This document shows, in pieces, positions 16,963 through 24,210 of a stretch of 64,000 bases of DNA. The DNA is from Azohydromonas aeria (GTDB lineage: Bacteria > Pseudomonadota > Gammaproteobacteria > Burkholderiales > Burkholderiaceae_C). Position numbers and translations under genes: made by a program. Each line of letters opens with the position of its first letter. Position 1 is the stretch's first letter. The notes beneath the pieces were generated by a model, which was not told the DNA's origin, searched no databases, and saw only the letters and a list, made by a program, of their open reading frames with translations. The DNA lies in assembly GCF_009760915.1 (NCBI RefSeq), contig NZ_VIDQ01000038.1, positions 1 to 64,000 on the forward strand. The letters are read 5' to 3'.

Positions 16963-17211
16963 CTATTCCGTAACCAGCTTGGCCTGCCGGGCAGAGGCAG
17001 CACCTTGGCCGGCCTTACCAGTACGCGCGCGCACCACTCGGCTCTTGCCGCCACGGCCGGCCTTGCCGATCGTCACGTCGCCCTTGTAGGCAGCCAACTG
17101 CGTGAGCTGATCAGCGCGCACGCCGAACGCTGCAAGGGCGCCACGAGCACGCGCCAACGCCTCGTCACTGACGACGACGCTCTTGCCGGGGCGGATGGTG
17201 ATGCGCTTCAT
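16963..17211 (-). CDS. Small basic protein, second gene of a coupled pair
   Basis: The product has 82 residues from the ATG at 17211, whose ATGA overlaps the stop of the preceding gene. It begins MKRITIRPGKSVVVSDEALA, an antitoxin-like beta-strand start. It continues through an Ala-rich helix and ends in a basic Gly/Lys/Arg-rich tail (GKAGRGGKSRVVRARTGKAG). No family was recognised. The tail suggests nucleic-acid binding. It is coupled to the 181-residue protein upstream, close to the plasmid-type replication module. Confidence 0.5.
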   Translation of the reverse strand: MKRITIRPGKSVVVSDEALARARGALAAFGVRADQLTQLAAYKGDVTIGKAGRGGKSRVVRARTGKAGQGAASARQAKLVTE

Positions 17212-17753
17212 GGTTCGATCCTTCGATACAGGTACTTTACCCTGCCGTCCGCAGGATGCCGAACCGGGGTCATCTCGAGCTTGCGCTCGTAGTAGCGCGC
17301 GAGCTTGTCGTTGATCGGGTCGTTGACGCGGACCTCGCAAAGGCCGAGCACGTTGGCGACGGCCAACGCGAACTGGTAGGCCGCCGCAAGCGCCACGCCC
17401 TTGACCCGTGCATAGGCACGACGCTCCAGGTACTCCAGGATGACATGGTCCTCACGGATCGCGATGGTGCCCAGGCACAGCACCATCGGCTGGCTGCCTC
17501 GGCGCAGGTCGAAGATCCAGGCGTCTCGATGACGCACCCGCTTGTAGAACTTGCGCTCCCAGTCCCAGTGCGAAACCTTGCGGCGCCGGGCGCCGCGCAG
17601 GAAGCGTTGCACCGTGTCCTTGATCGTCTGCGCATCGGCCAAGGCCAGTGTGACGCCGGCATGCTGCTGGGCCACCAGCCATTCGTTGACCACGTCCGTA
17701 GCGGCCGCCAGTGCCTCGGCGACATCGTTCCTCAATTCCCCACTCCCGCGCAT
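17208..17753 (-). CDS. Hypothetical protein, possible GNAT fold, coupled pair
   Basis: The product has 181 residues from the ATG at 17753. An ATG at 17768 and one at 17843 are alternatives, but the sequence before 17753 looks non-coding. The N-terminal half is helical with a basic patch (RGARRRKVSHWDWERKFYKR). The second half, LGTIAIREDHVILEYLERR, AYQFALAVANVLGLCEVRVN and DPINDKLARYYERKLEM, has a helix then N-x-x-x-x-x-YYE arrangement. This resembles the C-terminal part of GNAT acetyltransferases. It overlaps the next gene by four bases. A toxin-antitoxin-like cassette is one possibility, unproven. Confidence 0.5.
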   Translation of the reverse strand: MRGSGELRNDVAEALAAATDVVNEWLVAQQHAGVTLALADAQTIKDTVQRFLRGARRRKVSHWDWERKFYKRVRHRDAWIFDLRRGSQPMVLCLGTIAIREDHVILEYLERRAYARVKGVALAAAYQFALAVANVLGLCEVRVNDPINDKLARYYERKLEMTPVRHPADGRVKYLYRRIEP

Positions 17754-18272
17754 TCGTCTGCCAAGCATCGAGCGTACCGTGCGCGGGTTCCTGAGAAACC
17801 CTGCCAACACAGACCGACCGGCCAGTACACGGGGCAAGTGCATCGTGCTATGCAGCCAAGCCCGGGCGCATCCAGTGCCGCACGTCGCCCTTGAGGCTGC
17901 CGAGGTTCGCCCTGGTGGATCCGAATTTGCCGTTTGACCGGCACGGCATCAACGCGGCATGGGGCTTGCGAACGACGTACGGTCCCCGACCACACCCAAC
18001 GCTTCGGCCCTGGCCTGCCTGTTGCAACTGCAGCTCACAAGGCCCTGGCCCGCGAAATCAGGAGCCGTAGGAGTTCCATGGGCGCCAAGCACTTCGATGC
18101 CGCGCCGCCAGTGGAGCAGGGCACTTGAGCCGGCCGCCGCGGTGCAGTGGCTGCGTTGATGCCATCGGACTTGTCTTCACCGCGATGCTGCTGCGGCAAT
18201 GCAGCCGAGCTGCTTGAGCATGGTTCAACAACGATCGCTGACGGTGTGACAAGATGCCTTCGTTCCCGGCAA
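17754..18272. other. Spacer between cassette and replication gene
   Basis: No gene is supported in these 519 bases. Several short frames of mixed composition on both strands look like degraded sequence. No iterons, terminator with U-tract or partition-type repeat was seen. Confidence 0.35.
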
Positions 18273-19733
18273 TCAGGACAGAACCATTTCGACCTGGGAC
18301 GTGTCTTGCCCTTTTCTCGCGGCCTTCTTTCGAGCGTTGAGAACATGCTTGCCGAACGCGTGCCTCAGACGCTCGTTGGAGTGCAACGTTTCCTCTGAAA
18401 AGGATTTCTTGTCCAGTTGCAGCTGGCTGCACAGGACACGGAAGTGCGCCGTTCTGGCAAAGCTTGCCAGCTGCTCCCGGCGTTTCTCGGCATCGCTTGC
18501 CAAGTAAAGCTTGAAACCTTGCTCGCCATCGCGCACGAATTCCTGGCGCAAGGCCTCTGCGAGGGGGTTCGGTTCCTCGACCACGCTTGCGCTCGCAACC
18601 TGCGTTGCGACAGCAGGCTTGCGCCTGGCGGCTGCTGGCTGAGCGTCTTGCACTTCAGCCGTTGGTACGGTCCATCCTTCCTGCAGAGCCTTCATGAAGA
18701 GGCGTCCCGGAAACTGGACCTTCTTGCCGCGACCCGTGGTCATGCGGTGCCGTACGAAGTCGATGGCGGCCTGTATGCGCTCCGGCGTGAACTTCTCGGC
18801 ATTCATCGTGATGGCTTGCAGGTCTATGGCCCCAACGCCGAACTCTCCCCGCAGGGTGTCGTAGATGGTCTTGCGAACCTCCGTCAAGCGCATCGACTGC
18901 GTCATCTCTCCTTCCTGGACACGGAAGACGAACCTGATGTGCGAGACCTTCTTCGAGCCGGGGACGTTCCTGGTTTCGTATTCGACATGAAGGTCGGACA
19001 GTTCGTTGATCTGTTCGATCGCCACGGAAAGCGCCCGCTGGCGGAACATCTTGAACTCGTCCATGAACTTGGAATCCTGTGCGCCTACCCAGACCCGTGC
19101 TGCCTCCACGGTGAGCCATTCCGTTGGTGACCCTCGATAGGCGACCGACTTCAGCTTCTCGTACAGGGAGTGCGCGAAGACCGACTTGAAGTTCGATGTC
19201 ATGCGCAACGACAACAGCGTGTAGCCACGAGGATCCTTGTGCAGCTTCCGGATCGTGGGATCGAAGCGGAAGAAGACCCGGCCATTGGCAATACCGACCA
19301 TGCCGACGAGCGGGATGGAGACGAACTCGGGGTTGCCTGGGGCATTCTCGGGCCTGTCGCGCTCGACGACGATGCTGGTCTTCTGAGCCTCGCGCAGCGC
19401 ATCCTTGAGGTGCTTCTGGTTGCGGCTGGCGTAGTTGATGAGGAACTTGAACAGGTCGACGTCACAGTCGAAGTCCAACTGCTCGACCGGGGCGTCGCCG
19501 GCGAGGTAGTTCATCACGTTGAGGCCGCGCCGTGCCAGCAGGCCTATTCCCGACACGTCCACGAAGACGTTGTTCTTCGGGAATGTGAGATCGCTTTCAG
19601 CGTCCGCGATCGTTGCGGAACGGCCCTTGCGGCCGATGGTGTCCTCGAAGAGTTGCAGCGCGTACTGCTCGCTCAGGGAGTCCCGCGCTTGGGCAACCGC
19701 GGTCTTTGCCTGTCCCGGTTTGGTCTTGGCCAT
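18273..19733 (-). CDS. Plasmid replication initiator, Rep_3/RepB family
   Basis: The product has 486 residues from the ATG at 19733. The central 300 residues have the Rep_3 tandem winged-helix pattern: VSIPLVGMVGIANGRVFFRF, FKSVFAHSLYEKLKSVAYRG, EWLTVEAARVWVGAQDSKF then FRQRALSVAIEQINELSDLH. The C-terminal 130 residues are a variable Ala/Arg-rich extension. Such initiators bind iterons to open the origin and act as dimers to repress their own gene. Here the upstream region holds an inverted repeat and iterons matching that layout. No parA/parB or mob gene is adjacent. It shows that a replicon is or was active at this locus. Confidence 0.9.
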   Translation of the reverse strand: MAKTKPGQAKTAVAQARDSLSEQYALQLFEDTIGRKGRSATIADAESDLTFPKNNVFVDVSGIGLLARRGLNVMNYLAGDAPVEQLDFDCDVDLFKFLINYASRNQKHLKDALREAQKTSIVVERDRPENAPGNPEFVSIPLVGMVGIANGRVFFRFDPTIRKLHKDPRGYTLLSLRMTSNFKSVFAHSLYEKLKSVAYRGSPTEWLTVEAARVWVGAQDSKFMDEFKMFRQRALSVAIEQINELSDLHVEYETRNVPGSKKVSHIRFVFRVQEGEMTQSMRLTEVRKTIYDTLRGEFGVGAIDLQAITMNAEKFTPERIQAAIDFVRHRMTTGRGKKVQFPGRLFMKALQEGWTVPTAEVQDAQPAAARRKPAVATQVASASVVEEPNPLAEALRQEFVRDGEQGFKLYLASDAEKRREQLASFARTAHFRVLCSQLQLDKKSFSEETLHSNERLRHAFGKHVLNARKKAARKGQDTSQVEMVLS

Positions 19734-19786
19734 GAAGCCTCGTGCGGCTGCTGCGAATGTGAACGGCGCCGCAGGTTAACCGCATG

Positions 19787-19814
19787 GTGACTGCTGGTCA
19801 ACGCAAGCAGTCAC
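19787..19814. promoter_or_regulatory. Inverted repeat upstream of rep, probable autoregulatory operator
   Basis: GTGACTGCT at 19787-19795 and its exact inverse AGCAGTCAC at 19806-19814 are separated by 10 bases, 54 bases upstream of the rep start. The GTGAC end matches the core of the iterons (AGGTGACGG). This is the usual design of Rep_3 plasmids, where dimeric Rep binds an inverted half-iteron pair to repress rep. Confidence 0.6.
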
Positions 19815-19847
19815 TTTTCCATCACAGCTTTGCGCCAACGGCACGAG

Positions 19848-20006
19848 CTATGCCTGCACAGACTCCGTCACCTTGCCTTGCGCCTTGGCGTGCGGCCGCA
19901 TAGGTATGCCGTTGGGTTTCATCAGTACGTCGGCGCTGGCGTTGAGCTGCCGTCCCAGCATCAAACCGCTGGCCGAAGAAGTCTTGCTCTTCAAGGTCTG
20001 CACCAC
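19848..20006 (-). CDS. Possible small leader protein in front of rep
   Basis: A 52-codon frame begins at GTG 20006 (VVQTLKSKTSSASGLMLGRQ) and ends QGKVTESVQA at a TAG (19848-19850). Its last codons run through the inverted iteron. No family is recognised and no strong ribosome site is visible. It may be a leader peptide, a remnant, or chance. It is listed because its composition is more protein-like than the surrounding frames. Confidence 0.25.
   Translation of the reverse strand: MVQTLKSKTSSASGLMLGRQLNASADVLMKPNGIPMRPHAKAQGKVTESVQA
19855..19874 (-). repeat. Isolated inverted iteron near rep
   Basis: Read on the minus strand this is AAGGTGACGGAGTCTGTGCA, two mismatches from the iteron consensus of the main array. 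It lies between rep and the array in the opposite orientation, a position typical of copy-number or autoregulatory control sites. Confidence 0.75.
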
Positions 20007-20010
20007 CAGC

Positions 20011-20086
20011 TAGCTTAATAAATTAGTAAGCCAGCAAGCATTTCAGAAGCAAAAAAATCTTTTCCGATCAACTACTTAGCAAAGTC
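20011..20086. other. AT-rich stretch beside the iterons
   Basis: This segment (TAGCTTAATAAATTAGTAAG, then a run AAAAAAATCTTTT) is strikingly AT-rich in an otherwise high-GC window. It directly abuts the first iteron. It is the best candidate for the DNA unwinding element of the origin. No perfect DnaA box was seen by eye. Confidence 0.55.
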
Positions 20087-20747
20087 AAAGTGACGGTATT
20101 TGTGCAGTTTCCAAGGCAAGGTGACGGTTTCTGTGGTGGACAACTACCCAAGGTGACGGAATCTGTGCAAAGCAAGGTGACGGTTTCTGTGCAGCAAGGT
20201 GACGGTTCTTGTGCAAGGCGACGGTTTCTGTGCAACCCGTGTTACGCGTCACCGTCAGACGGTGGAGGTGCCTCATGGTGACGGTTTCTGTGCAGGCGCT
20301 TGAGCACGGCAACTTGCTGCTTTGCGACTGATAGGTCCCGGTACAAGGTGACGGAATCTGTGCAACCCGGTGAAGTGGAGGCGCCATGCATCCTCATGAC
20401 TGCGCAGAGGCTGCCCAAGGTGACGGTTTTTGTGCAGAGAACCGCAAGCGGTAGCGTCACGTGGCCCTTGAGCCGACCCTGCATGACATCCAAGGTGACG
20501 GTTTCTGTGCAGGCCATCATGGAGTCAACGCGTGCGACCAGATTCCAGCCATGCAAGGTGACGCTTTATGTGCGAAAGGACCTCGCCGACGTCTGGCGTC
20601 CCCAGGCCATCACGCTGGTCCGCCCCAAGGTGACGGTTTCTGTGCGGATGGGCACCGCAGCATGTGGCCTGTGCTGTCGTCCAATCGGGAGAAGCGCCCA
20701 GCGGCTCGGCACCAGGAGCATCGCTTCTGCACAGAATCCGTCACCTT
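20087..20747. repeat. Iteron array, plasmid-type replication origin
   Basis: The consensus is AAGGTGACGGTTTCTGTGCA (20 bases). Direct copies with zero to three changes start at 20087, 20118, 20150, 20174, 20196, 20215, 20275, 20345, 20417, 20492, 20555 and 20627. One inverted copy lies at 20728-20747. Spacing shrinks to one or a few bases at 20150-20234 and widens to 40-60 bases later. The array with the neighbouring AT-rich segment and Rep gene forms a complete iteron-controlled origin. Irregular spacing and the non-palindromic unit distinguish it from CRISPR. Confidence 0.9.
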
Positions 20748-20794
20748 GGGGTAGGTGATCTGGAAGCCCAGGGTTGGAGCGGCATCCATCTGGG

Positions 20795-21055
20795 ATGTAC
20801 ATGACAGACGAGCCGGCCGGTTGAGTCAAGCCGGTAGCCAAACCCATCCGTGAATCTCTACAGGCTCGCATCGCGGAGCTGTGTGCCGAACTGGCCGAGG
20901 CCCAGGCACAGTTGAAGTCGCTGGAGGACGACGCCCGGCTGGAAGCGTTGGCGAGGATCAGAAACCCCATACGCGGTTTCGACCTGACGCCGGCGGATCT
21001 GGAGTTGCCGCCTGCGGTGAAACGCCGCGGCCGGCCGCGCAAGGTGCGGTCTTGA
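20795..21055 (+). pseudogene. Small AT-hook/H-NS-like protein gene with early stop
   Basis: The frame starts at ATG 20795 (or 20801) but meets TGA at 20822-20824. It then stays open to 21055, encoding about 76 residues: KPIRESLQARIAELCAELAE then QLKSLEDDARLEALARI (coiled coil), GFDLTPADLELPP and a basic KRRGRPRKVRS tail with an AT-hook-like RGRPRK. The architecture recalls small plasmid-borne H-NS-like proteins. No good start exists after the stop, so it is either broken by one nonsense mutation or starts at a non-canonical codon. Confidence 0.5.
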
Positions 21056-21079
21056 CGCCATGCCTGGTGCCAAGTCGCG

Positions 21080-21108
21080 CGCCACAGCCCGGAGTGCGCG
21101 CTGTGGCG
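21080..21108 (+). terminator. Stem-loop after the AT-hook gene
   Basis: CGCCACAGC (21080-21088) and GCTGTGGCG (21100-21108) form a perfect 9-bp stem with an 11-base loop, 25 bases past the stop of the small AT-hook frame. Only a short TT follows, so termination would be weak or Rho-assisted. Confidence 0.4.
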
Positions 21109-21252
21109 TTGCACCACCGCTTGGCCAGGCAAGACGTTGCAGCAGCATGATCCTGCTTCTGCCATCAAGACAACATACCTGAGAGTACTTCCCACCACCC
21201 CTGCCGAGCCCGTTTTCCCCACCCGCCCCGCCTGCTCCGGCCGCTTTGAAGA

Positions 21253-21300
21253 GGGGAGAAGGGGGAGGGAAGGGGAGCCGGCTGGTGGGTGGGTTGTGGG
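21253..21300 (+). other. G-rich tract with two G-quadruplex-type motifs
   Basis: GGGGAGAAGGGGGAGGGAAG begins at 21253 and gives four G-runs of three or more with short loops. After a gap, GGGTGGGTTGTGGG follows at 21287-21300. It sits in the gene-free 21056-21465 interval between the origin module and the zeta-like gene. A structural or regulatory role is possible; nothing else was found in this interval. Confidence 0.5.
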
Positions 21301-21465
21301 ATTCGGGTATGTTGCAACTAAGCCCTCGTTGCTTGTTTGCTGGCTGCACTGTGTTCCTGATACCCAATAGCGCCTTCGGTGGCCTTTCTCTGAACGAGGC
21401 TGGACATGCACCACGCACGTTGTTTAGCAGCCAGCCTTGGCAAGCAGCAACGCTGCAGCGGCCCC

Positions 21466-22099
21466 ATGGAAAACAACGAAAATTCCGCCATGATCTACTC
21501 ACCGCCAGCCGCGGCTGGTCCTCGTCGGCGGCCCCAATGGCGCAGGCAAAACCACCTTTGCCCGGCTCTACACCCGCAGCGAAGGGCTGCCCTACCTGGG
21601 CGCTGACGACATTGCCCTGCAGTTGTCGCCTTCGGATCCAGCCCGTGTGCGCGTAGCTGCCGGGCGCGAGTTCAGCAAGAGGCTCGGCGTCGCGCTGCAG
21701 GCCAGCGAGTCACTGGTGATTGAGTCAACCCTCTCTGGCGCGAGCCTCGCTCGCAGCATCGCCAAGGCACGCGAGCGCGGCTACGAGGTCACGCTGGTGT
21801 TCGTTTTCCTTGACAGCGCCGAGCTGTGCCTGCGCCGCATCACCGAACGGGTTGCGCAGGGTGGTCACGACGTGCCGGAAGAAGACGTGCGCCGCCGTTT
21901 CCTGCGGGCTGCCCCGGTGTTCTGGCACCAGTACCGCCCGCTGGCCCACCAAAGCATGGTGGTGTTCAATGGCGGAGAATCCTTCCTCGTCGTTGCCGAG
22001 ACGCTGGACGGCCAGTGGCAGGTCTACGACGAGCAGATGTGGACCGCTTTCCAGGCCCTCCTTCCTACTCCGAAACATGACCCCTCCGAAGAAGGCTGA
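21466..22099 (+). pseudogene. Zeta-toxin-like P-loop kinase gene with 5' frameshift
   Basis: The frame from 21494 encodes PRLVLVGGPNGAGKTTFARL (Walker A), then YLGADDIALQL, ESLVIESTLSGASLARSIA and a helical C-terminus FWHQYRPLAHQSMVVFNGGE. This is the pattern of zeta-toxin/UDP-N-acetylglucosamine-kinase-like ATPases. No start codon lies in this frame ahead of the Walker A. A good ATG at 21466 (MENNENSAMIYSP) is in the neighbouring frame, and removing one base near 21508-21510 joins them as MIYSPPPRLVLVGG. A single-base insertion, or a sequencing error, is the simplest reading. If repaired it would give about 210 residues. Its end overlaps the small partner gene. Confidence 0.65.
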
Positions 22100-22289
22100 A
22101 CGCTGGTCCGCCAGCATCATGCGCATCGGCAACCAGGCTGTGCGCGAGGCACAGGCCCGCAACCGCGCGCTGGGCATTCCCAACTGGTATTCGCTCAACG
22201 GCCGCTTGGTCAGCGACGCCAGCGTGACGCCTGGCTCGTCCGCAGTGAGCACGCCACGGCAGGACAAGGGCAGCGAACACACCAGCTGA
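22077..22289 (+). CDS. Small protein, probable partner of the zeta-like kinase
   Basis: The product has 70 residues from the ATG at 22077, overlapping the preceding gene by 23 bases. The core reads IMRIGNQAVREAQARNRALG then IPNWYSLNGRLV. This matches short proteins with the pattern REAQ..NR..GIPN.YS.NG..Y that are regularly encoded directly after zeta-like ATPases. An antitoxin or regulatory role is inferred from that linkage. The C-terminus is Ser/Thr-rich and looks disordered. Confidence 0.65.
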   Translation: MTPPKKAERWSASIMRIGNQAVREAQARNRALGIPNWYSLNGRLVSDASVTPGSSAVSTPRQDKGSEHTS

Positions 22290-22464
22290 CCGATCGTGGC
22301 GGCTGGACTGTCCCGGGCTCTATTTGCTGGGCTTGGTTCGGCCGCTGCCACGGCGGCTCTCCCCGACAAGCACCAGGTGATCCCCTGGTCCGCACCTTGT
22401 TGCGAGAGGGACTCGACCGTCAAGGCGCGTCAGGAACCGGCGAGCGCCGGCGCAGTTCGCGCGG

Positions 22465-23415
22465 CTACCCGCCACTACCCGCCTGCAGTGAGGCCGTCAA
22501 CGCGGGGACTGCCGTGAAGACATCGGCTTCCAGGCTGTAGTCGGCCACGCTGAAGATCGGCGCCTCCGGGTCCTTGTTGATCGCCACGATCACCTTGGAG
22601 TCCTTCATCCCGGCCAGGTGCTGGATGGCGCCCGAGATGCCGCAGGCGATGTAGAGCGTCGGGGCCACGATCTTGCCGGTCTGGCCCACCTGCCAGTCGT
22701 TGGGGGCGTAGCCGGCGTCCACCGCGGCGCGGCTGGCGCCCAGCGCGGCACCGAGCTTGTCGGCCAGCGGCGTCAGCACTTCCGTGAACTTCTCGGCCGA
22801 GCCCAGCGCGCGTCCGCCCGAGACGATGATCTTGGCGGCGGTCAGCTCTGGCCGGTCGCTCTTGGTCAGCTCGCGGCCGACGAAGGCGCTCTTGCCGCTG
22901 TCGGCGACGGCCGGGATGGTCTCCACGGCCGCGCTGCCGCCGGTGGCCGGCGCCGCGTCGAAGCCGGTGGTGCGCACCGTGATGACCTTGACTGGGTCGG
23001 CGCTCTGCTGAACAGCGATGGCGTTGCCGGCGTAGATCGGGCGCTCGAAGGTGTCAGCGCTCAGCACCTTGGTGATGTCGCTGAGCTGCGCCACGTCCAG
23101 CTTCGCGGCCACGCGCGGCGCGGCGTTGCGCCCGGCGGCGGTGGACGGGAACAGGATGTGGCTGTAGGCGTCGGCCACGGCCAGCACCTGAGCCGCGACG
23201 TTCTCGGCCAGCTGCGCGCCGAGTGCCGGCGAGTCGGCATGCAGCACCTTGGCGACGCCGGCGATCTGGCTGGCGGCCTGCGCCACGGCGGCGGCGTTCT
23301 CGCCGGCCACCAGTACGTGCACCTCGCCGCCGCAAGCCAGCGCGGCGGTGACGGTGTTCAGGGTCGCGGCCTTCAGGCCCGCGTTGTCGTGTTCGGCGAT
23401 GACGAGTGCGGTCAT
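22465..23415 (-). CDS. etfA: Electron transfer flavoprotein, alpha subunit
   Basis: The product has 316 residues. The C-terminal FAD domain shows the ETF-alpha signature: AAKIIVSGGRALGSAEKF, GASRAAVDAGYAPNDWQVGQ, TGKIVAPTLYIACGISGAIQ and HLAGMKDSKVIVAINKDPEA. It pairs with EtfB to carry electrons from acyl-CoA dehydrogenases to the quinone pool. It is the last gene of the long minus-strand catabolic operon, and its start lies one base past the etfB stop. Having a dedicated ETF copy with the acyl-CoA dehydrogenases at 36.5 and 37.7 kb supports a CoA-dependent oxidation route in this cluster. Confidence 0.96.
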   Translation of the reverse strand: MTALVIAEHDNAGLKAATLNTVTAALACGGEVHVLVAGENAAAVAQAASQIAGVAKVLHADSPALGAQLAENVAAQVLAVADAYSHILFPSTAAGRNAAPRVAAKLDVAQLSDITKVLSADTFERPIYAGNAIAVQQSADPVKVITVRTTGFDAAPATGGSAAVETIPAVADSGKSAFVGRELTKSDRPELTAAKIIVSGGRALGSAEKFTEVLTPLADKLGAALGASRAAVDAGYAPNDWQVGQTGKIVAPTLYIACGISGAIQHLAGMKDSKVIVAINKDPEAPIFSVADYSLEADVFTAVPALTASLQAGSGG

Positions 23416-23416
23416 G

Positions 23417-24166
23417 TCAAATCACCTTGGCTTCGTTCCTGAGCTTGTCCACGAGGGTGGCCACGTCGGGCACCTTCACGCCGGCGCCGCGCCTGGGCGG
23501 CTCGCTGACCTTGAGCGTCTTTAGCCGCGGCGTCACGTCCACGCCCAGGTCCGCCGGCTTGACGTTCTCCAGCGGCTTCTTCTTGGCCTTCATGATGTTG
23601 GGCAGCGTCACGTAGCGCGGCTCGTTCAGGCGCAGGTCGGTGGTCACCACGGCCGGCAGCTTCACGCTCAGCGTCTCCAGCCCGCCATCGACCTCGCGCG
23701 TCACCCGCGCCTGGTTGTCGCCGACCTCGATCCGCGACGCGAAGGTGGCCTGCGGCAGGTCGGCCAGGGCTGCCAGCATCTGGCCGACCTGGTTGCAGTC
23801 GTCGTCGATGGCCTGCTTGCCCAGGATCACCAGGCCCGGCTGTTCCTTGTCGATGAGCGCCTTGAGGATCTTGGCCACAGCCAGCGGCTGCAGCTCGACG
23901 TCGGTCTCGACCAGGAGGGCGCGGTCGGCGCCGATGGCCAGCGCCGTGCGCAGCGTCTCCTGGCATGCGCTTGCGCCGCAGGACACGGCGATGATCTCCG
24001 TGGCCACGCCCTTCTCCTTGAGCCGGACCGCTTCCTCGACGGCGATTTCGTCGAAGGGGTTCATGCTCATCTTCACGCCGGCGAGGTCCATGCCCGAGCC
24101 GTCGGACTTCACCCGGACCTTCACGTTGTAGTCCACCACCCGCTTCACGGGCACGAGAATCTTCAT
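23417..24166 (-). CDS. etfB: Electron transfer flavoprotein, beta subunit
   Basis: The product has 249 residues from the ATG at 24166 (MKILVPVKRVVDYNVKVRVK). Conserved sequence includes KMSMNPFDEIAVEEAVRLKE, the SCGASACQETLRTALAIGAD segment and VILGKQAIDDDCNQVGQMLA, which bind AMP and contact the dehydrogenase. The C-terminal recognition loop region LPNIMKAKKKPLE, which docks acyl-CoA dehydrogenases, is intact. The gene lies between the SDR and etfA genes, same strand, minimal spacing. Confidence 0.96.
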   Translation of the reverse strand: MKILVPVKRVVDYNVKVRVKSDGSGMDLAGVKMSMNPFDEIAVEEAVRLKEKGVATEIIAVSCGASACQETLRTALAIGADRALLVETDVELQPLAVAKILKALIDKEQPGLVILGKQAIDDDCNQVGQMLAALADLPQATFASRIEVGDNQARVTREVDGGLETLSVKLPAVVTTDLRLNEPRYVTLPNIMKAKKKPLENVKPADLGVDVTPRLKTLKVSEPPRRGAGVKVPDVATLVDKLRNEAKVI

Positions 24167-24210
24167 GGCTGTTCCTGAGTTCGATGATTTGCAAAGTTGG
24201 AGACCTAGCC

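Noticed and set aside
16807..17292. 161-codon plus-strand frame
   Set aside because: It is antisense to the coupled small-protein pair, without a ribosome site; it ends inside that pair.
20087..20747. Repeat array considered as CRISPR
   Set aside because: Units are 20 bases, directional, with spacers from below zero to about 60 bases and several mismatched copies. It adjoins a Rep_3 gene and no cas genes, so it is an iteron array.
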